Shown here: positions 33,601 to 43,949 of the stretch, one piece after another | Numbering within the stretch: the first letter of the stretch is position 1 | Layout: the number at the start of each line of letters is the position of its first letter | DNA from: Allacma fusca | Taxonomy: Eukaryota > Arthropoda > Collembola > Symphypleona > Sminthuridae | Length of the DNA stretch: 64,000 bases | Assembly (NCBI GenBank): GCA_947179485.1 | Contig: OX359247.1 | Location: 49,635,131-49,699,130 of the forward strand | Reading direction: 5' to 3' | Made by a program: the position numbers and the translations under genes | Notes under the pieces: generated by a model | Seen by the model: only the letters and a program-made list of their open reading frames with translations | Database searches by the model: none | What the model was told of the DNA's origin: nothing

Positions 33601-35054
33601 AAAGTTTCATCGCTTTGAAGGATCCTGCCAATATTTACTGGCAGCAGATTTTCTTACTGACAACATTACCGTGCATATTGAAGGAGACTCCGAGTCTGAT
33701 AGTATGAGGGAATTAATTTTTAGTGATAATGAAGAATTTATCTCTATTCTTCCCAATGGAACCGTAAGTCTATTTTTGTCTGTTTATTTAGCTGCTCACT
33801 CAGCCTTTATGGTTTCATATAGTCTGGAGTAATGACAGTATTTGAAGTACCTATTATTGGCTGATATGCACTTCTATTAAAGGTGGCGTACAATGGGCGA
33901 GTAGAAGATATTCCACTAACAGAATCATGGGCGGAATTTCATACGAAAGAATTAGGACCGTTTATTGCGTTTAGGTATAACGTAATAGGAGAAGTTGTTG
34001 AAATTTCTAAAAAGTATTCTGGAGTAACTTTGACGTGTCTGGTGGATTATCCAGTGTGTAGCATCCGGTTCAAAAGCTACCTGTATGGTAGAGCTCTCGG
34101 GTTGTTAGGAACCAACAATTTGGAACATTACGACGACTTCAGCACTCCAAGTGGGGAGGTAAGGTTGTCGCAGATCTTCTTATTATTTGCTAATAGTGAA
34201 TGTAACCCATTCATTCCTGAATAAGGAGATATCTAGTGTCCCATCTAGAAAAAATAAGTGTGGGATAGTTCGTGCATAGCTTCCCAATTTTTTTTTCAAA
34301 TTAAAATTGTAAGTGAATTTTCCATTTAAGGAATTTAAGGATTAAGAATTCCATGCATTAAATTTTAGCAGTAAGCAGAACTGGGTTTTTGCAAACAAGC
34401 ACGTACTTAGTTCCTTACAATACACTTCTTGGAGATTTAGGATGGCTGTGAAAATGTTTCGTTATTTTTTTTGGCAACTTCTGTACAGATCGTTGGCAAA
34501 ACGAGTAAATTCTACCGAAGTTGGAGATTGAACAGAGAGTGTAGAGAGACGAGAGGAAATATGCCTGTAGCAGAAGCATCAGCAGAAATTAAAACACGCT
34601 GCAGTGAGATTTTTGCTGCAGAAACATCTCCTTTGAGGTAATGTCAACTTTGTTCTGTGTACAGATGTACAATGTTTACCGAGGGCTATACTTAAGTAAC
34701 AAAAATATGCTTGAATTCTTCTTTAAAAAGAGCAAAGTACAACATTAATGTGATTAAAACTATAATTTACGTTTGATTTCAGGAATTTTGTAAATTTAAC
34801 GATGTTCATGTTTTTTTAACTCATGAACAGTAAATCACACACCGTGTGCTGATTTTTTAAATTATTGTCCTTTCCTTAGGTCATGCTTCAGTATCATCCA
34901 TCCCTCTGACTTCCAAGAAATGTGTGAAGCCCTTGCCGTGGAGCCTGGCGCTGATATAAAAACATCCGTTTGCTCTGCAGCTGCATCATACTGGATTGAG
35001 TGTCGTGAACATCGTGTGCCAATTAACTATGTCAATGAATGTGAAACTATTTAA
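21686..35054 (+). CDS. Apolipophorin-like large lipid transfer protein, 24 exons, ~3,076 aa
   Basis: Exons: 21686-21869, 22400-22617, 22739-22930, 23040-23186, 23310-24486, 25237-25529, 25689-26569, 26662-26879, 26946-27095, 27255-27527, 27617-28235, 28332-28716, 29090-29392, 29468-31087, 31178-31438, 31560-31703, 31845-32168, 32249-32768, 32858-33168, 33261-33462, 33555-33763, 33883-34158, 34489-34637, 34880-35054. Every junction has GT-AG ends and matching phase. A hydrophobic signal (FSVVSILLVVFLWPS) leads into the vitellogenin-type lipid-binding N domain (about 60-740, with VTSFIYSHISN and YIPRTANLNLTLNLLG), then the large beta-sheet region, and a von Willebrand D domain (about 2808-3018, with GGKFYRTFDGKFHRFEGSC) with a Cys-rich end. 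It should carry lipid in the haemolymph. Length is a little under insect apolipophorin. No vitellogenin poly-Ser tract and no clear RxxR furin site are visible. The exact start is uncertain, because an acceptor-like CCAG lies at 21731-21734. A polyadenylation signal is at 35309-35314. Confidence 0.88.
24597..25036. mobile_element. Foldback element in an intron of the apolipophorin-like gene
   Basis: The outer ends carry GACCTAGGTC (24601) and its inverted partner TTGACCTAGGCC (25023). An inner pair is stronger: GAGGGAGCTGTGTGATAGAT at 24751 against the reverse complement of 24852-24880, which reads CAGGGAGCTGTCCGATAGGT. The two continue as TTCCTACGGC and TTCCTACGGC. It sits wholly between exons 5 and 6 and has no coding capacity. 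Ends and target duplication are not resolved. Confidence 0.6.
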
Positions 35055-35352
35055 TTTTTTATCAGAAAACAAAAATTAAGAAGAATGTTAATTTCCTGTA
35101 GATTGCAGATAAGAGACGGCAGTGCTTGATTGATTCATTTAATTAAATCATATTTACCAACTTGATCGATGATGGGTAAATTATAAATTTTTTAAAAATT
35201 CCACGCATATGTGTGCTATAATGAAAAACGTACTTATGGCAAAATGTGTGTATAAATACTTAATTACACTCGGAAATGTATGCAAAAACTCATAAGCTGG
35301 AGATTCCAAATAAACTTACCAATAAAAATAACTTAACTTGCATAAACAGTTT

Positions 35353-35400
35353 GAACAACAGTCTGAACAACAGTCTGAACAACAGTCTGAACAACAGTCT
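35353..35400. repeat. 12-bp tandem repeat, four copies
   Basis: The unit GAACAACAGTCT is repeated four times exactly, just past the polyadenylation region of the apolipophorin-like gene. Confidence 0.95.
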
Positions 35401-35912
35401 TCATGTGAAATTACTAGCCCCTTCTACTTTTCTATCAGCTCTACTACTGTAATAATTACCGGACCAACGTTATATTTCACTGCATAGTTGATCTACATAA
35501 GAATAAATGGCCATGCCGCAAATAAAAGGGGCTATGTACACATTGGACTTACGCGACACAGTTGAACCCTTAAAAAGTTACTCGTCAACAGGCTCAATGT
35601 GCACATCTTACGTGACAGATGTTAGGCAGATCCACCGATAATTAGTCAATGCCCGGTTATGGTGCTGTTATATTCCATTTCTGGGCCTATACCCTATCCC
35701 AGATCAGGGGTAGGGGCCGAACTTTAACTGAAATAGGAATGCAAACTCTGTAAACGGGTTGTTTTTACGAGATTAAAAACAAGCTAGATTCAGCTTCTCT
35801 TCGCTTCGCCCATAAAAAAGTTAGCGCATATATTCAAATTACTTACGTATGTGTAAGCATAGATGGGCGTTTTTTAATCCCTCGCCCTCACCTCACGAGG
35901 TATATAAAAAAA
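35401..35912. other. Intergenic, between the lipid transfer gene and the Helitron
   Basis: No gene is seen. The last 80 bases (CCCTCGCCCTCACCTCACGAGG and neighbours) resemble, in inverted orientation, the CTCGTGAGGG-rich DNA at 45160-46060, suggesting copies of one uncharacterised repeat. Confidence 0.4.
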
Positions 35913-36010
35913 CTAGCACTGCACAGCCAGCTATTGCTGGCTCCGAAAGGCAAATGTAAGTATCGAAGGCAGTAAATAGTTGCACGCAATAGCTGGTTGT
36001 GCAGTGCTAG
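35913..36010. repeat. 98-bp palindrome at the Helitron 3' end
   Basis: CTAGCACTGCACAGCCAGC starts the segment and its near-exact reverse complement ends it; 23 of 24 terminal bases match. The first half is the Helitron hairpin terminus, the second half an inverted partial copy of the same terminus ending CTAG at 36007-36010. Confidence 0.85.
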
Positions 36011-36012
36011 TA

Positions 36013-36130
36013 ATTAAATTCTTAACGTCTGGTAAAATGTTAAATTGTAGTATTAAATTCTTAACGTCTGGTAAAATGTTAAATTGTTGTATTAAATTCT
36101 TAACGTCTGGTATAATGTTAAATTGTAGTA
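36013..36130. repeat. 39-bp tandem repeat, three copies
   Basis: CTTAACGTCTGGTAAAATGT starts at 36021, 36060 and 36099, giving a period of exactly 39 bases. The units are nearly identical. They lie between the Helitron 3' hairpin and the end of its helicase frame. Confidence 0.93.
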
Positions 36131-36134
36131 TGAA

Positions 36135-39100
36135 TTATAATATTTCGGGGTACACACAATTGACTGTATAAATACCATTCCCTTCACCCTGTAGTTCCCC
36201 CTGATCCTCAGTTTTGTCCACAAATACTTTAACATTGTCTTGAGAAGTGGCTCTAGAAAATGCTACATAAAGTTGACCATGAGTAAAAACGGGCTTTGAT
36301 AACCAAATTTCACTTTACTAAAACTTTGACCCTGTGATTTGTTTATGGTTATCGAGAAGCTAAGTTTTACAGGAAATTGCCTCCTTCGCAAAACAAACGG
36401 GTATTCACCCTCATTTGAAGTTAGTGTAATTCGGGGAAGAAACATGGTTTCCCCTTTCGCCCTTCCTGTTAAAACCTTAGCGAATATAAGATTCTCCTTG
36501 AGTTCTGTAACAATCAAACGTGTACCATTACAGAGACCTCTTTTAGTATTTAAATTTCGGAGTAACATAATTATTGCTCCAATTTTAATTTTTAGAAAAT
36601 GAGAAGGCATTCCATTCGGATTGATCGAGTTTAAATACTCTACTGGATAATTCTGTACATCACTTTCATTTGCACTATCAACAGTATCTGCACTGCAGTA
36701 ACATTTCTCTACCCCTGACAATAAGTCTAAAACTTTATCATTGATTTTCGAAGAATCCACATTAAGAGGACACAGTATTGCCCTATTGGCATAATCTTCT
36801 ATGTTTGTCGGAGTTATGCCATAAAAAATCTCGTTAATCAAATTACTATTTGTAATCATATTTTGAGGAATTTCCACCATATCATGTTTATCTTTAATAC
36901 TCTTGTTGAGCTTACCATCTCCAACTTTAAGAATCCACTCTGAAAAATCCATGTCATACCGTGCTCGCATATTTACATTCAACTTAAAAGTTTTGAAACA
37001 TTTCCAGTTCACACTGTTTTTGATATTCGATTCAATTATTGAAATTCGATTCCCACGCTTGACAACATTTAAAATCTGTCGAAAATCCCCTCCAAGAATT
37101 ATCAATTTTCCACCAAATGGTCTATTATTGTCCATAATTTCTTGGAGAAGCCTATTGACCACATCCAAACTGTACTTACTTGCCATTGTGCATTCATCCC
37201 AAATTATTAACTGAGATTTGCGAATTCTATCTGCCTCCACAGAGTTAACTCGCATTGAGGACGTGGTGTCCTTGTTTGTATTCGGAGGTATGCAAAACTG
37301 AGAGTGGTAAGTCCTACCACCTTTCAAAAGTGTAGCTGCAATTCCCGTCGAAGCAACTGCAATTGATATACCTTGCAGCCCGTTAAAAAGGTGTCCACGA
37401 ACGTAACTCATTAATGTTTCATACACATATGTTTTTCCACTCCCCCCAGGGCCATTTAGATGAATACAATTATTTATGTAATTATTTGATTCAATTGCTT
37501 TTATTGCAAAATCTACCACATATTTCTGCTGCTCATTTAGTTTATCATAATTTCTTGTAAATGATATTTTTTCTTCGGCAATGTCATAAGACTCATACAT
37601 TGTCGATGTCATGTAGCCTTGCAATTTTGGCATTCCAAAATCTTTTTCACCAGATTTTTTGTGCATTTTAAAAATGCTTTCAATTTCATGCAAACATAGT
37701 TGCTCGGCAACGATTTCAGTGTGATCACGACGAAAGTCTTCAATTAGATGATCTTTATAGTGATTAAAAATATCTATAGCGCTTGAAGGAGAGCCGAAAA
37801 CACAAATAATTGCAAAAAGTTGCCGCAACTGCTTAGGCATTTGATATATTATTGCCTCGTTCATAGCATGGTACCACTGCTCGTCATTTTCTATCAAGTT
37901 CAATTTCGAACATGCATCTTGGAATGATTCACATACACATCCATCTACAGTTCTTAAATCATCAAATGAGGTAGCTCCCTTTTTGTGGAGTAGGAGTAAT
38001 TTTATAGCGTATTTTTGTATATTTGAAGGGCTCACATTAAACATGCGGCCAATAACATGTGGATCATATCCGTGACATCTTTTTTTCCAAACCTTGCACT
38101 TCTTCATTGTTACTGGATCAGTTCCATCAGTAAAACAGTAGTAATTAGGTATATCTGCATAAAGATATTGCCTTGCATTCAAATCCTGTGCATTCAACTT
38201 AAAATAAGCAGACAGATTAGAATCTTTCGCATTTTCTAATGCTTGTGCTTCATCACCATCGCGATAGTACAATGTTTGTTCATTCGGCTCATGAACATGT
38301 AAGCGATAAATTGTGTGAGATTTGTCCTGCATCCAGAACCCTAGAATCCTCCACATAGCTTCTGGAGCGCTCACATATCTAGCATTGATATGCTGACTTA
38401 TTTCATCTACATTTACTATAGTTTCTGTTTCGTTTAAAAGTAAATCAGCACAGTCGTGACCCTTGTAAACGTACTTGTAGATATACTTTACAGCTTTTAC
38501 AGATGAACAAACTTCAACGTTAATATGACAGTTATACTTCAGGAGTAAGTATGGGTTATACGGAACCACATGCTGATTGGTAAATTCTTGTATTCCTTTA
38601 AAATACCGAATTCCATTATTTCTGCGCTTGTACAACGGAAACCCATCAACACCAGTATCGGTGGCATTACAAAACTCCTTAGGAAATCGTTTATTACAAA
38701 CACCATTACGCATACATGTTTGAGAACACGGTCCATGCAGCATATGCGTAGTTACTACCTCGAATAGCTTTGGTTGCGTTTCTTTGCATGGTATTTCAGC
38801 CGAGACTATTTCATCAACCCAATTAGGATCTTTAAGATCTAAATCACCACCTATCCATAGAATGTGTGCATGAGGTAGACCTCGTTTTTGAAATTCAATT
38901 ACGTACACGAACCCTCTGCATGTACCAAAAACCCCACGTTTGGTAACGTCTTCAATTAGCTCCTTTAATTTTAAATTGAAAACTCGGGCTACAATATCTG
39001 GTCGATCAGACGCATGTTGACCTGGCAATAGGTTTTCAGTTATTTCTTTCCATTTCGGATTGCAAGTCATAGTAATAAATAAATCCGGTTTGCCAAATTT

Positions 39101-40678
39101 TCTTACAATGGCCATTGCATCCTGATACCTTTGTTGCATATTCCTCGGGCTGCCAATGTAGCTCGATGGCATGATGACCGTACGGCCAACTCCCTTGCCA
39201 GTTGCTGCTGCTCGGTTTGTCACATATTCTTGAACAGAAGTATACGTTTCAGCTTTCAGCTTTGCCTGATTGTATCGCAAAAAATTGAGTCGGTTTGCTT
39301 CCATTCTACAATACCAATCAACCATCAATTGGTGAGTAAGTTTACGACCACAAAGCAAATAGTTTGGTTGATCTTTTCGTACTTGTAGATGAAAGCTGAA
39401 GTACATCATTTCAGTGATTTTTGTTTATCCATCACTGGTTTTTAAGTTGCTATTCCAACCTTTCTCTCCTGTTGGGAAAAACAGGGGATAAGTAAGTCCA
39501 TCTAAGAATTCATTCAGGATGTTAATATTTTTTGTCCTCTTTTCTCCCCGTAAATAAACACGGATATCTCTTTCAAAAGGTGGTTCACCTTCATCATTTG
39601 TAAATACCATAGCAATCTCATTAGCTTTGGCAACGTTGTACCTTCTTGGATCAAAATTATTATTTGTCGATATTTTCATCATAAGATTTTTTGTTTCCTG
39701 ACCGGTTGCTAACATTTCAGTCTCTACTTCTTTGAGCATTCTGTAGCATCCAACTAATTTATTGTTTGCTTCCATAAAATCGTGTAATAGCTGTAACACT
39801 GTGTCTTTACACCCAGAATTAGCTGGATTATCCATTCGGTATGACGATGCTACCTCGCTGTCAAACACGTAAAGCTGCGCAAACTGAGGTTTGTCTCCCA
39901 GTTTTGGATATAATGGTCCACTGCAATGATACAACTGACCGTGAAGGCGAAAAACATATGGACCACCTATCATAGGTTGTACGTCTCCACCACACGATGC
40001 CATTGCAATAGCGGAGTTATATGAACGAATATTGTTCATAAAGTCTTTGTCCCTAAAAAGTTCTACTATGCTTTCATGTGGGTTTGCTATTGGAATCAAT
40101 GTATCAACTTTTCCATGATGACAGCAGGTCAGAAAACTCAAGTATTTATTTTCACCGGATCCGTTAGATCTGCCTTCTTCGGCAAAATGCAATGCATGAC
40201 AATATCGGCATTCCCTGTCCATTTTTCCGATATTAAATTCTGTCACATCCCTTTCATCAATATTTTTAGTTAAACCACTGTATGCAAACTGTTCTAGTCT
40301 ACTTCGCCTTGCAGTTAGTCGACGTGCACGTTCGTTCTCGTTTACACAATCACGATTTGTTGAACGACATTCTCGTTGCTTAGCATTTGACGTTTCTCTA
40401 TTCTCAGCATGATGAATTCTTCGAGTTGCATTAATATGAGTTTGATTTTCAGCATAATAAATGCGTTTATTATTGCTCGATACTTCGCGGCTATTGCCAT
40501 AAATTGCTCTCCGGCCTTCATTAATGCGTGTACGATTCTCAGCAAGGTATCGCTGGTGATAATTGCTATGATCTTGCCGAGGCTCCTCAGCAATGTCAAT
40601 GTCGAACAAAACTTCGTCATCAAGTCGTGCATTCGCATTCAAACTCTGTTTTCGACTTCGTTTATTAAAGGACGCCAT
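36135..40678 (-). pseudogene. Helitron Rep/PIF1-like helicase, broken
   Basis: The N-terminal frame starts at ATG 40678 and runs 417 codons to a TAA at 39425-39427. The same frame then continues from 39424 to about 36290 (Helitron-like N domain, Rep, helicase). The two-His HUH motif GLPHAHIL lies near 38870 and the catalytic tyrosine region YIYKYVYKG near 38475. Helicase Walker A is GPGGSGKT near 37445 and Walker B is IIWDEC. The last helicase motif, GQLYVAFSRATSQDN, lies in a different frame at about 36135-36290, so there is one stop and one frameshift. Total length, about 1,500 codons, is normal for an animal Helitron. The enzyme would nick and unwind DNA for rolling-circle transposition. 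Confidence 0.92.
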
Positions 40679-40789
40679 GTCTTTTATACAATTGTAATAA
40701 TCTGTTATTATATATAAATACTATACGCACTAATTATGAGCGTCTTTAAATTGACAGATATTAAATTAAAAGTCTGTTAAATGTCTTGA

Positions 40790-41336
40790 ACAACACAGGT
40801 TGATTTGTCTTGAGAAAGACAGGTGAGGTTGTCTTGAGAGGACAGGTTTATTTGTCTTGAGAAAGACGTGAGGTTGTCTTGAAAAGACAGGTTGGTTTGT
40901 CTTGAAAAGACAGGTTAGTTTGTCTTCAGAAAGACAGGTTAGTTTGTCTTCAGAAAGACTGTAGTTTGTCTTGAGAAAGACTGTAGTTTGTCTTGAGAAA
41001 GACAGTTTATTTTGTCTTGAGAAAGACAGGGTAGTTTGTCTTGAGAAAGACAGTTTATTTTGTCTTGAGAAAGACAGGGTAGTTTGTCTTGAGAAAGACA
41101 GTTTATTTTGTCTTGAGAAAGACAGTTTAGTTGTCTTGAGAAAGACAGTTTATTTTGTCTTGAGAAAGACAGTTTAGTTGTCTTGAGAAAGACAGTTTAG
41201 TTGTCTTGAGAAAGACAGTTTAGTTGTCTTGAGAAAGACAGTTTAGTTGTCTTGAGAAAGACAGTTTAGTTGTCTTGAGAAAGACAGTTTAGTTGTCTTG
41301 AGAAAGACAGTTTAGTTGTCTTAAGAAAGACAGTTC
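40790..41336. repeat. 23/24-bp minisatellite upstream of the Helitron gene
   Basis: The unit is TTGTCTTGAGAAAGACAGTT with a 3-4 base joint (TAG, TAT or GGTAG). There are about 23 copies, more uniform toward the right. Each unit holds the near-palindrome GTCTTGAGAAAGAC, so single strands could form a row of small hairpins. It lies on the 5' side of the Helitron gene. Confidence 0.93.
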
Positions 41337-41340
41337 TGTA

Positions 41341-41648
41341 CTAAATTCGATAACCAGGAGCAAAAACACAGTTCAGCTCTGCGGTTCGCACATGTTCTAA
41401 GAATGAAGGAGAATGAGCTTTCTGCACGTGTGATGACATTAGGCATGCGCGACATGCGTTTGGAATGGAGACGTGCGGACGGAGAATGGACTCAAACGAA
41501 CTCAATACGCATGCGCGAATAATGCACATGGTATCCTCTCTTCTGTTGAAAGAGCGGTTAGTGTCAACATACGTGATGGCAACAATCAAATATTCGCGCA
41601 CTCGAGATGCATCGACGACCATAGCCCTGCACACCTTGCTATTGCATG
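41341..41648. other. Unassigned segment left of the LINE
   Basis: A mixed-composition stretch with short open frames on both strands and no recognised motif. The LINE target site is at its right edge. It may be the 5' part of the Helitron or of the element ending at 42731. Confidence 0.35.
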
Positions 41649-41720
41649 TACTATTTGCTGTTGATTGTTATGAAATTTTTGCTTTACTTGGAGTTGTATA
41701 CCACCCGGTGTTCTTTACTA

Positions 41721-41842
41721 AAGTTTTAGTCAATATTGGTACGATAACATTAAGTCGAACTCACACGAATTCTGCAAAATAATTTACCAATATTTTAAGA
41801 TACTTAGTCAGAAAATATAAATCTTTGCTGAATTGTAATTTA
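41721..41842 (+). repeat. First copy of a 122-bp direct repeat in the LINE
   Basis: Identical over 122 bases to 42495-42616. It covers the end of the LINE frame and the start of its 3' UTR, and is followed directly by the 11-bp minisatellite. Confidence 0.95.
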
Positions 41843-42250
41843 ACCACCAACATACCACCAACATACCACCAACATACCACCAACATACCACCAACATACC
41901 ACCAACATACCACCAACATACCACCAACATACCACCAACATACCACCAACATACCACCAACATACCACCAACATACCACCAACATACCACCAACATACCA
42001 CCAACATACCACCAACATACCACCAACATACCACCAATATACCACCAACATACCACCAACATACCACCAACATACCACCAACATACCACCAACATACCAC
42101 CAACATATCACCAACATACCACCAACATACCACCTAAACATACCACCAACATACCACCAACATACCACCTAAACATACCACCAACATACCACCAACATAC
42201 CACCAACATACCACCAAAACATACCACCAACATACCTCCCAACCCTACCA
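41843..42250. repeat. 11-bp minisatellite (ACCACCAACAT)n
   Basis: About 35 copies of ACCACCAACAT. Variants include CACCTAAACAT and CACCAATAT. Because 11 is not a multiple of three, all frames stay open on both strands and produce false reading frames such as MLVVCWWYVGG. These are not genes. Confidence 0.97.
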
Positions 42251-42494
42251 CCAAAACACTGACTACTACACTGACTCCAGACTCCCCATTCAATTAGCTA
42301 GTCTTGTGGCTAGAATCCGTCTCAACTCCAAAAATATCTACATCTGCAATAAAAAAAATCTCCACCGTGAAACAGTGCACACTTTGTAAAGAAACTTGTT
42401 CTGAGGATAACTTCCTACATGCTATACTTGAATGCTCTGAAATGAAATCAACTCGTGAATTACTATTTCCATATCTATCAACGTCATCGGGGTT

Positions 42495-42616
42495 AAGTTT
42501 TAGTCAATATTGGTACGATAACATTAAGTCGAACTCACACGAATTCTGCAAAATAATTTACCAATATTTTAAGATACTTAGTCAGAAAATATAAATCTTT
42601 GCTGAATTGTAATTTA
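42495..42616 (+). repeat. Second copy of the 122-bp direct repeat
   Basis: Identical to 41721-41842. Here it sits in its natural place, continuous with the LINE frame upstream and the 3' tail downstream. Confidence 0.95.
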
Positions 42617-42679
42617 CCTATTGAAGGGGCTAAGACCCAAATCAATAAAACCATACTACTACTACTATTTGCTGTTGTT

Positions 42680-42731
42680 GCAACTTAAATTTGCCTTGCT
42701 TAGCCAACAATAGTTGGCTGTGTAGTGCTAG
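42680..42731 (+). repeat. Helitron-like 3' terminus in plus orientation
   Basis: The sequence has the hairpin AGCCAAC, loop AATA, GTTGGCT, followed by GTGTAGTGCTAG and a T. It is the mirror image of the terminus at 35913, with about 42 of 49 bases matching. The stem differs by paired changes that keep base pairing. It ends either a second small Helitron on the plus strand or the whole block from 35913. Confidence 0.7.
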
Positions 42732-42957
42732 TACTTACTAATAGGCTTTGCATGGTAGAAATATTCATGCTTCTTGTTTCTTAAGACGACTTAAAGAATT
42801 ATGTTCCTTATAAAGAGTTTTCCCTTATAGAATACTCCATTTTAGAGAGAGTTGTCTGTATATGATGTCTACTGGACTTATAATATAGTAACTATAATAA
42901 AAAATACTACCTTAGACGTCAATATTCATTATAAAAATGCATGGGTACAAAGTCATA
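42732..42957. other. Intergenic
   Basis: AT-rich; nothing recognised apart from the polyadenylation signal of the next gene at its right edge. Confidence 0.4.
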
Positions 42958-42999
42958 TATTTATTAACATGCCATAGATGTACAAAAATGTCATTCATT

Positions 43000-43621
43000 T
43001 TAATCATCCAGCAACATGTTCTCAAGAAATATTTCTTCCTCTTGATTTAATGCTTCATCAACCATCAAATTTTGTTCAGCTGCTGGACCCGGGACTCCAT
43101 TATTTGGTGGTTCTGCAGGAACTGGGAACACAGGTGGAGGATTGTTCCGGTTAACCTGCCCGGCATTTGGAGCCAACTGGTTTCTCATTTCCTCGGCCAA
43201 ATTCATGAGGCGGCGTAGATGGGCAGTATGGATACGCATGTAGTTCGACCCAGCTGGAGTACGATATTGGCATAAGCCACAAAAACGCTGACCATCTATT
43301 AAAAATAAAACCGTGCATGATTTCATCAGTACGGACCCAATCAACATTACATAAAAATAATATAGAAGGGTTTAGTGTATTACCCTGTACAAAGACCATC
43401 TCACAGCCATGGCAGACATTCCACCCATCAGGTGTAGGAGGCAAAGGCACGAACTGCGCAATTGGTTGCCTGCAGTATTCGTAGCGGCATATGTTCCAGG
43501 TCCGTTGAACTGGTTTGGAGCAGTGAACACAGAACCGGCATATTGCTCTCGACCTGATGTTTGGCCGGATAATCCTCGGTTCCGCAGCTGGGGGATGCTG
43601 CCCTCCACGAAATGGAATCAT
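43000..43621 (-). CDS. Small Cys-rich, probably zinc-binding protein, two coding exons
   Basis: On the minus strand, exon 43621-43384 (phase 1 end, donor GTAATA) joins exon 43295-43000, giving 177 residues. Cys pairs appear as FCVHCSK, NICRYEYC, NVCHGCEM and FCGLCQY, the last followed by a His (RIHTAHL), a pattern typical of zinc ribbons or treble clefs. The C-terminal third is acidic and Pro/Asn-rich, ending MLLDD. I do not recognise the family. An acceptor-like TTGCAG sits three bases before the chosen ATG, so that ATG may begin the second exon; the frame is also open upstream through the minisatellite to an ATG at 43948, an alternative start. An AATAAA on the minus strand at 42958-42963 lies about 40 bases past the stop. 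Confidence 0.6.
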
Positions 43622-43712
43622 TGACTGCAATTTAAAAAAAATACTATAAATCACGACATGCTGCAACAAATAAACATAACGAATACGTGTAAAATTATAC
43701 GTACCAAGGATG

Positions 43713-43912
43713 TGATAGTCCAGAGATGTGATGGTCCAGTGATGTGATGGTCCACTGGTGTGATGGTCCACTGGTGTGATGGTCCAGTGATGTGATGGTC
43801 CACTGGTGTGATGGTCCAGTGATGTGATGGTCCACTGGTGTGATGGTCCAGTGATGTGATGGTCCACTGGTGTGATGGTCCACTGGTGTGATGATCTACT
43901 GGTGTGATGGAC
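43713..43912. repeat. 16-bp minisatellite with two alternating unit types
   Basis: About eleven copies of GTGATGGTCCACTGGT (A) or GTGATGGTCCAGTGAT (B), in the order B A A B A B A B A A A from left to right. Three units make 48 bases, so one frame reads a 16-residue repeat (SHQWTITPVDHHTSGP) in phase with the Cys-rich gene. Whether it is translated is unknown. Confidence 0.95.
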
Positions 43913-43949
43913 GAAAGGGATGCGTCTTGTCTGAAAAACAATTTTCAAT

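Larger units (their letters stand above)
35913..41340 (-). mobile_element. Degraded autonomous Helitron
   Basis: The minus strand encodes a broken Rep/helicase (36135-40678). Its candidate 3' terminus, read on the minus strand, ends CTAG at 35913 preceded by a hairpin (AGCCAGC, loop AATA, GCTGGCT) about eleven bases inside, the classic Helitron 3' end with CTRR. A T follows, as expected for insertion between A and T. Tandem repeats lie near both ends (36013-36130 and about 40790-41336). The 5' TC end is not identified, so the right boundary is approximate; a mirror-image terminus at 42731 offers an alternative, discussed in the findings. Confidence 0.75.
41664..42662 (+). mobile_element. 5'-truncated LINE with an internal duplication and minisatellite
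   Basis: A 15-bp direct repeat TACTATTTGCTGTTG at 41649-41663 and 42663-42677 flanks this segment, as expected for target-primed insertion. The 3' end reads AATAAAACCATACTACTACTA, a short TAC-type tail. Part of the end of a LINE ORF2 is readable at 42296-42594, with the C-terminal zinc-like motif CTLCKETCSEDNFLHAILEC of the Jockey/I/R1 type. A frame change lies in a run of A near 42350. A 122-bp piece of the end is present twice (41721-41842 and 42495-42616), and an 11-bp minisatellite follows the first copy. Confidence 0.75.

Noticed and set aside
35353-35400. Could the 12-bp array or the nearby direct repeats be a CRISPR array?
   Set aside because: Units are contiguous without spacers, and the genome is eukaryotic.
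40971-41177. Frame with repeated VVCLEKDSLF-type units
   Set aside because: Simple translation of the 23/24-bp Helitron minisatellite.
41761-42293. Several long open frames on both strands (Trp/Cys/Tyr-rich on minus, Pro/His/Thr-rich on plus)
   Set aside because: They are produced by the 11-bp minisatellite, whose period leaves every frame open; no start context or conservation supports a protein.
35913-42731. CACTG... ends with CTAG as a 4-bp target duplication (Chapaev-like TIR transposon)
   Set aside because: The encoded protein is a Helitron Rep/helicase and the CTAG with hairpin fits a Helitron 3' end better; kept only as an alternative to test.
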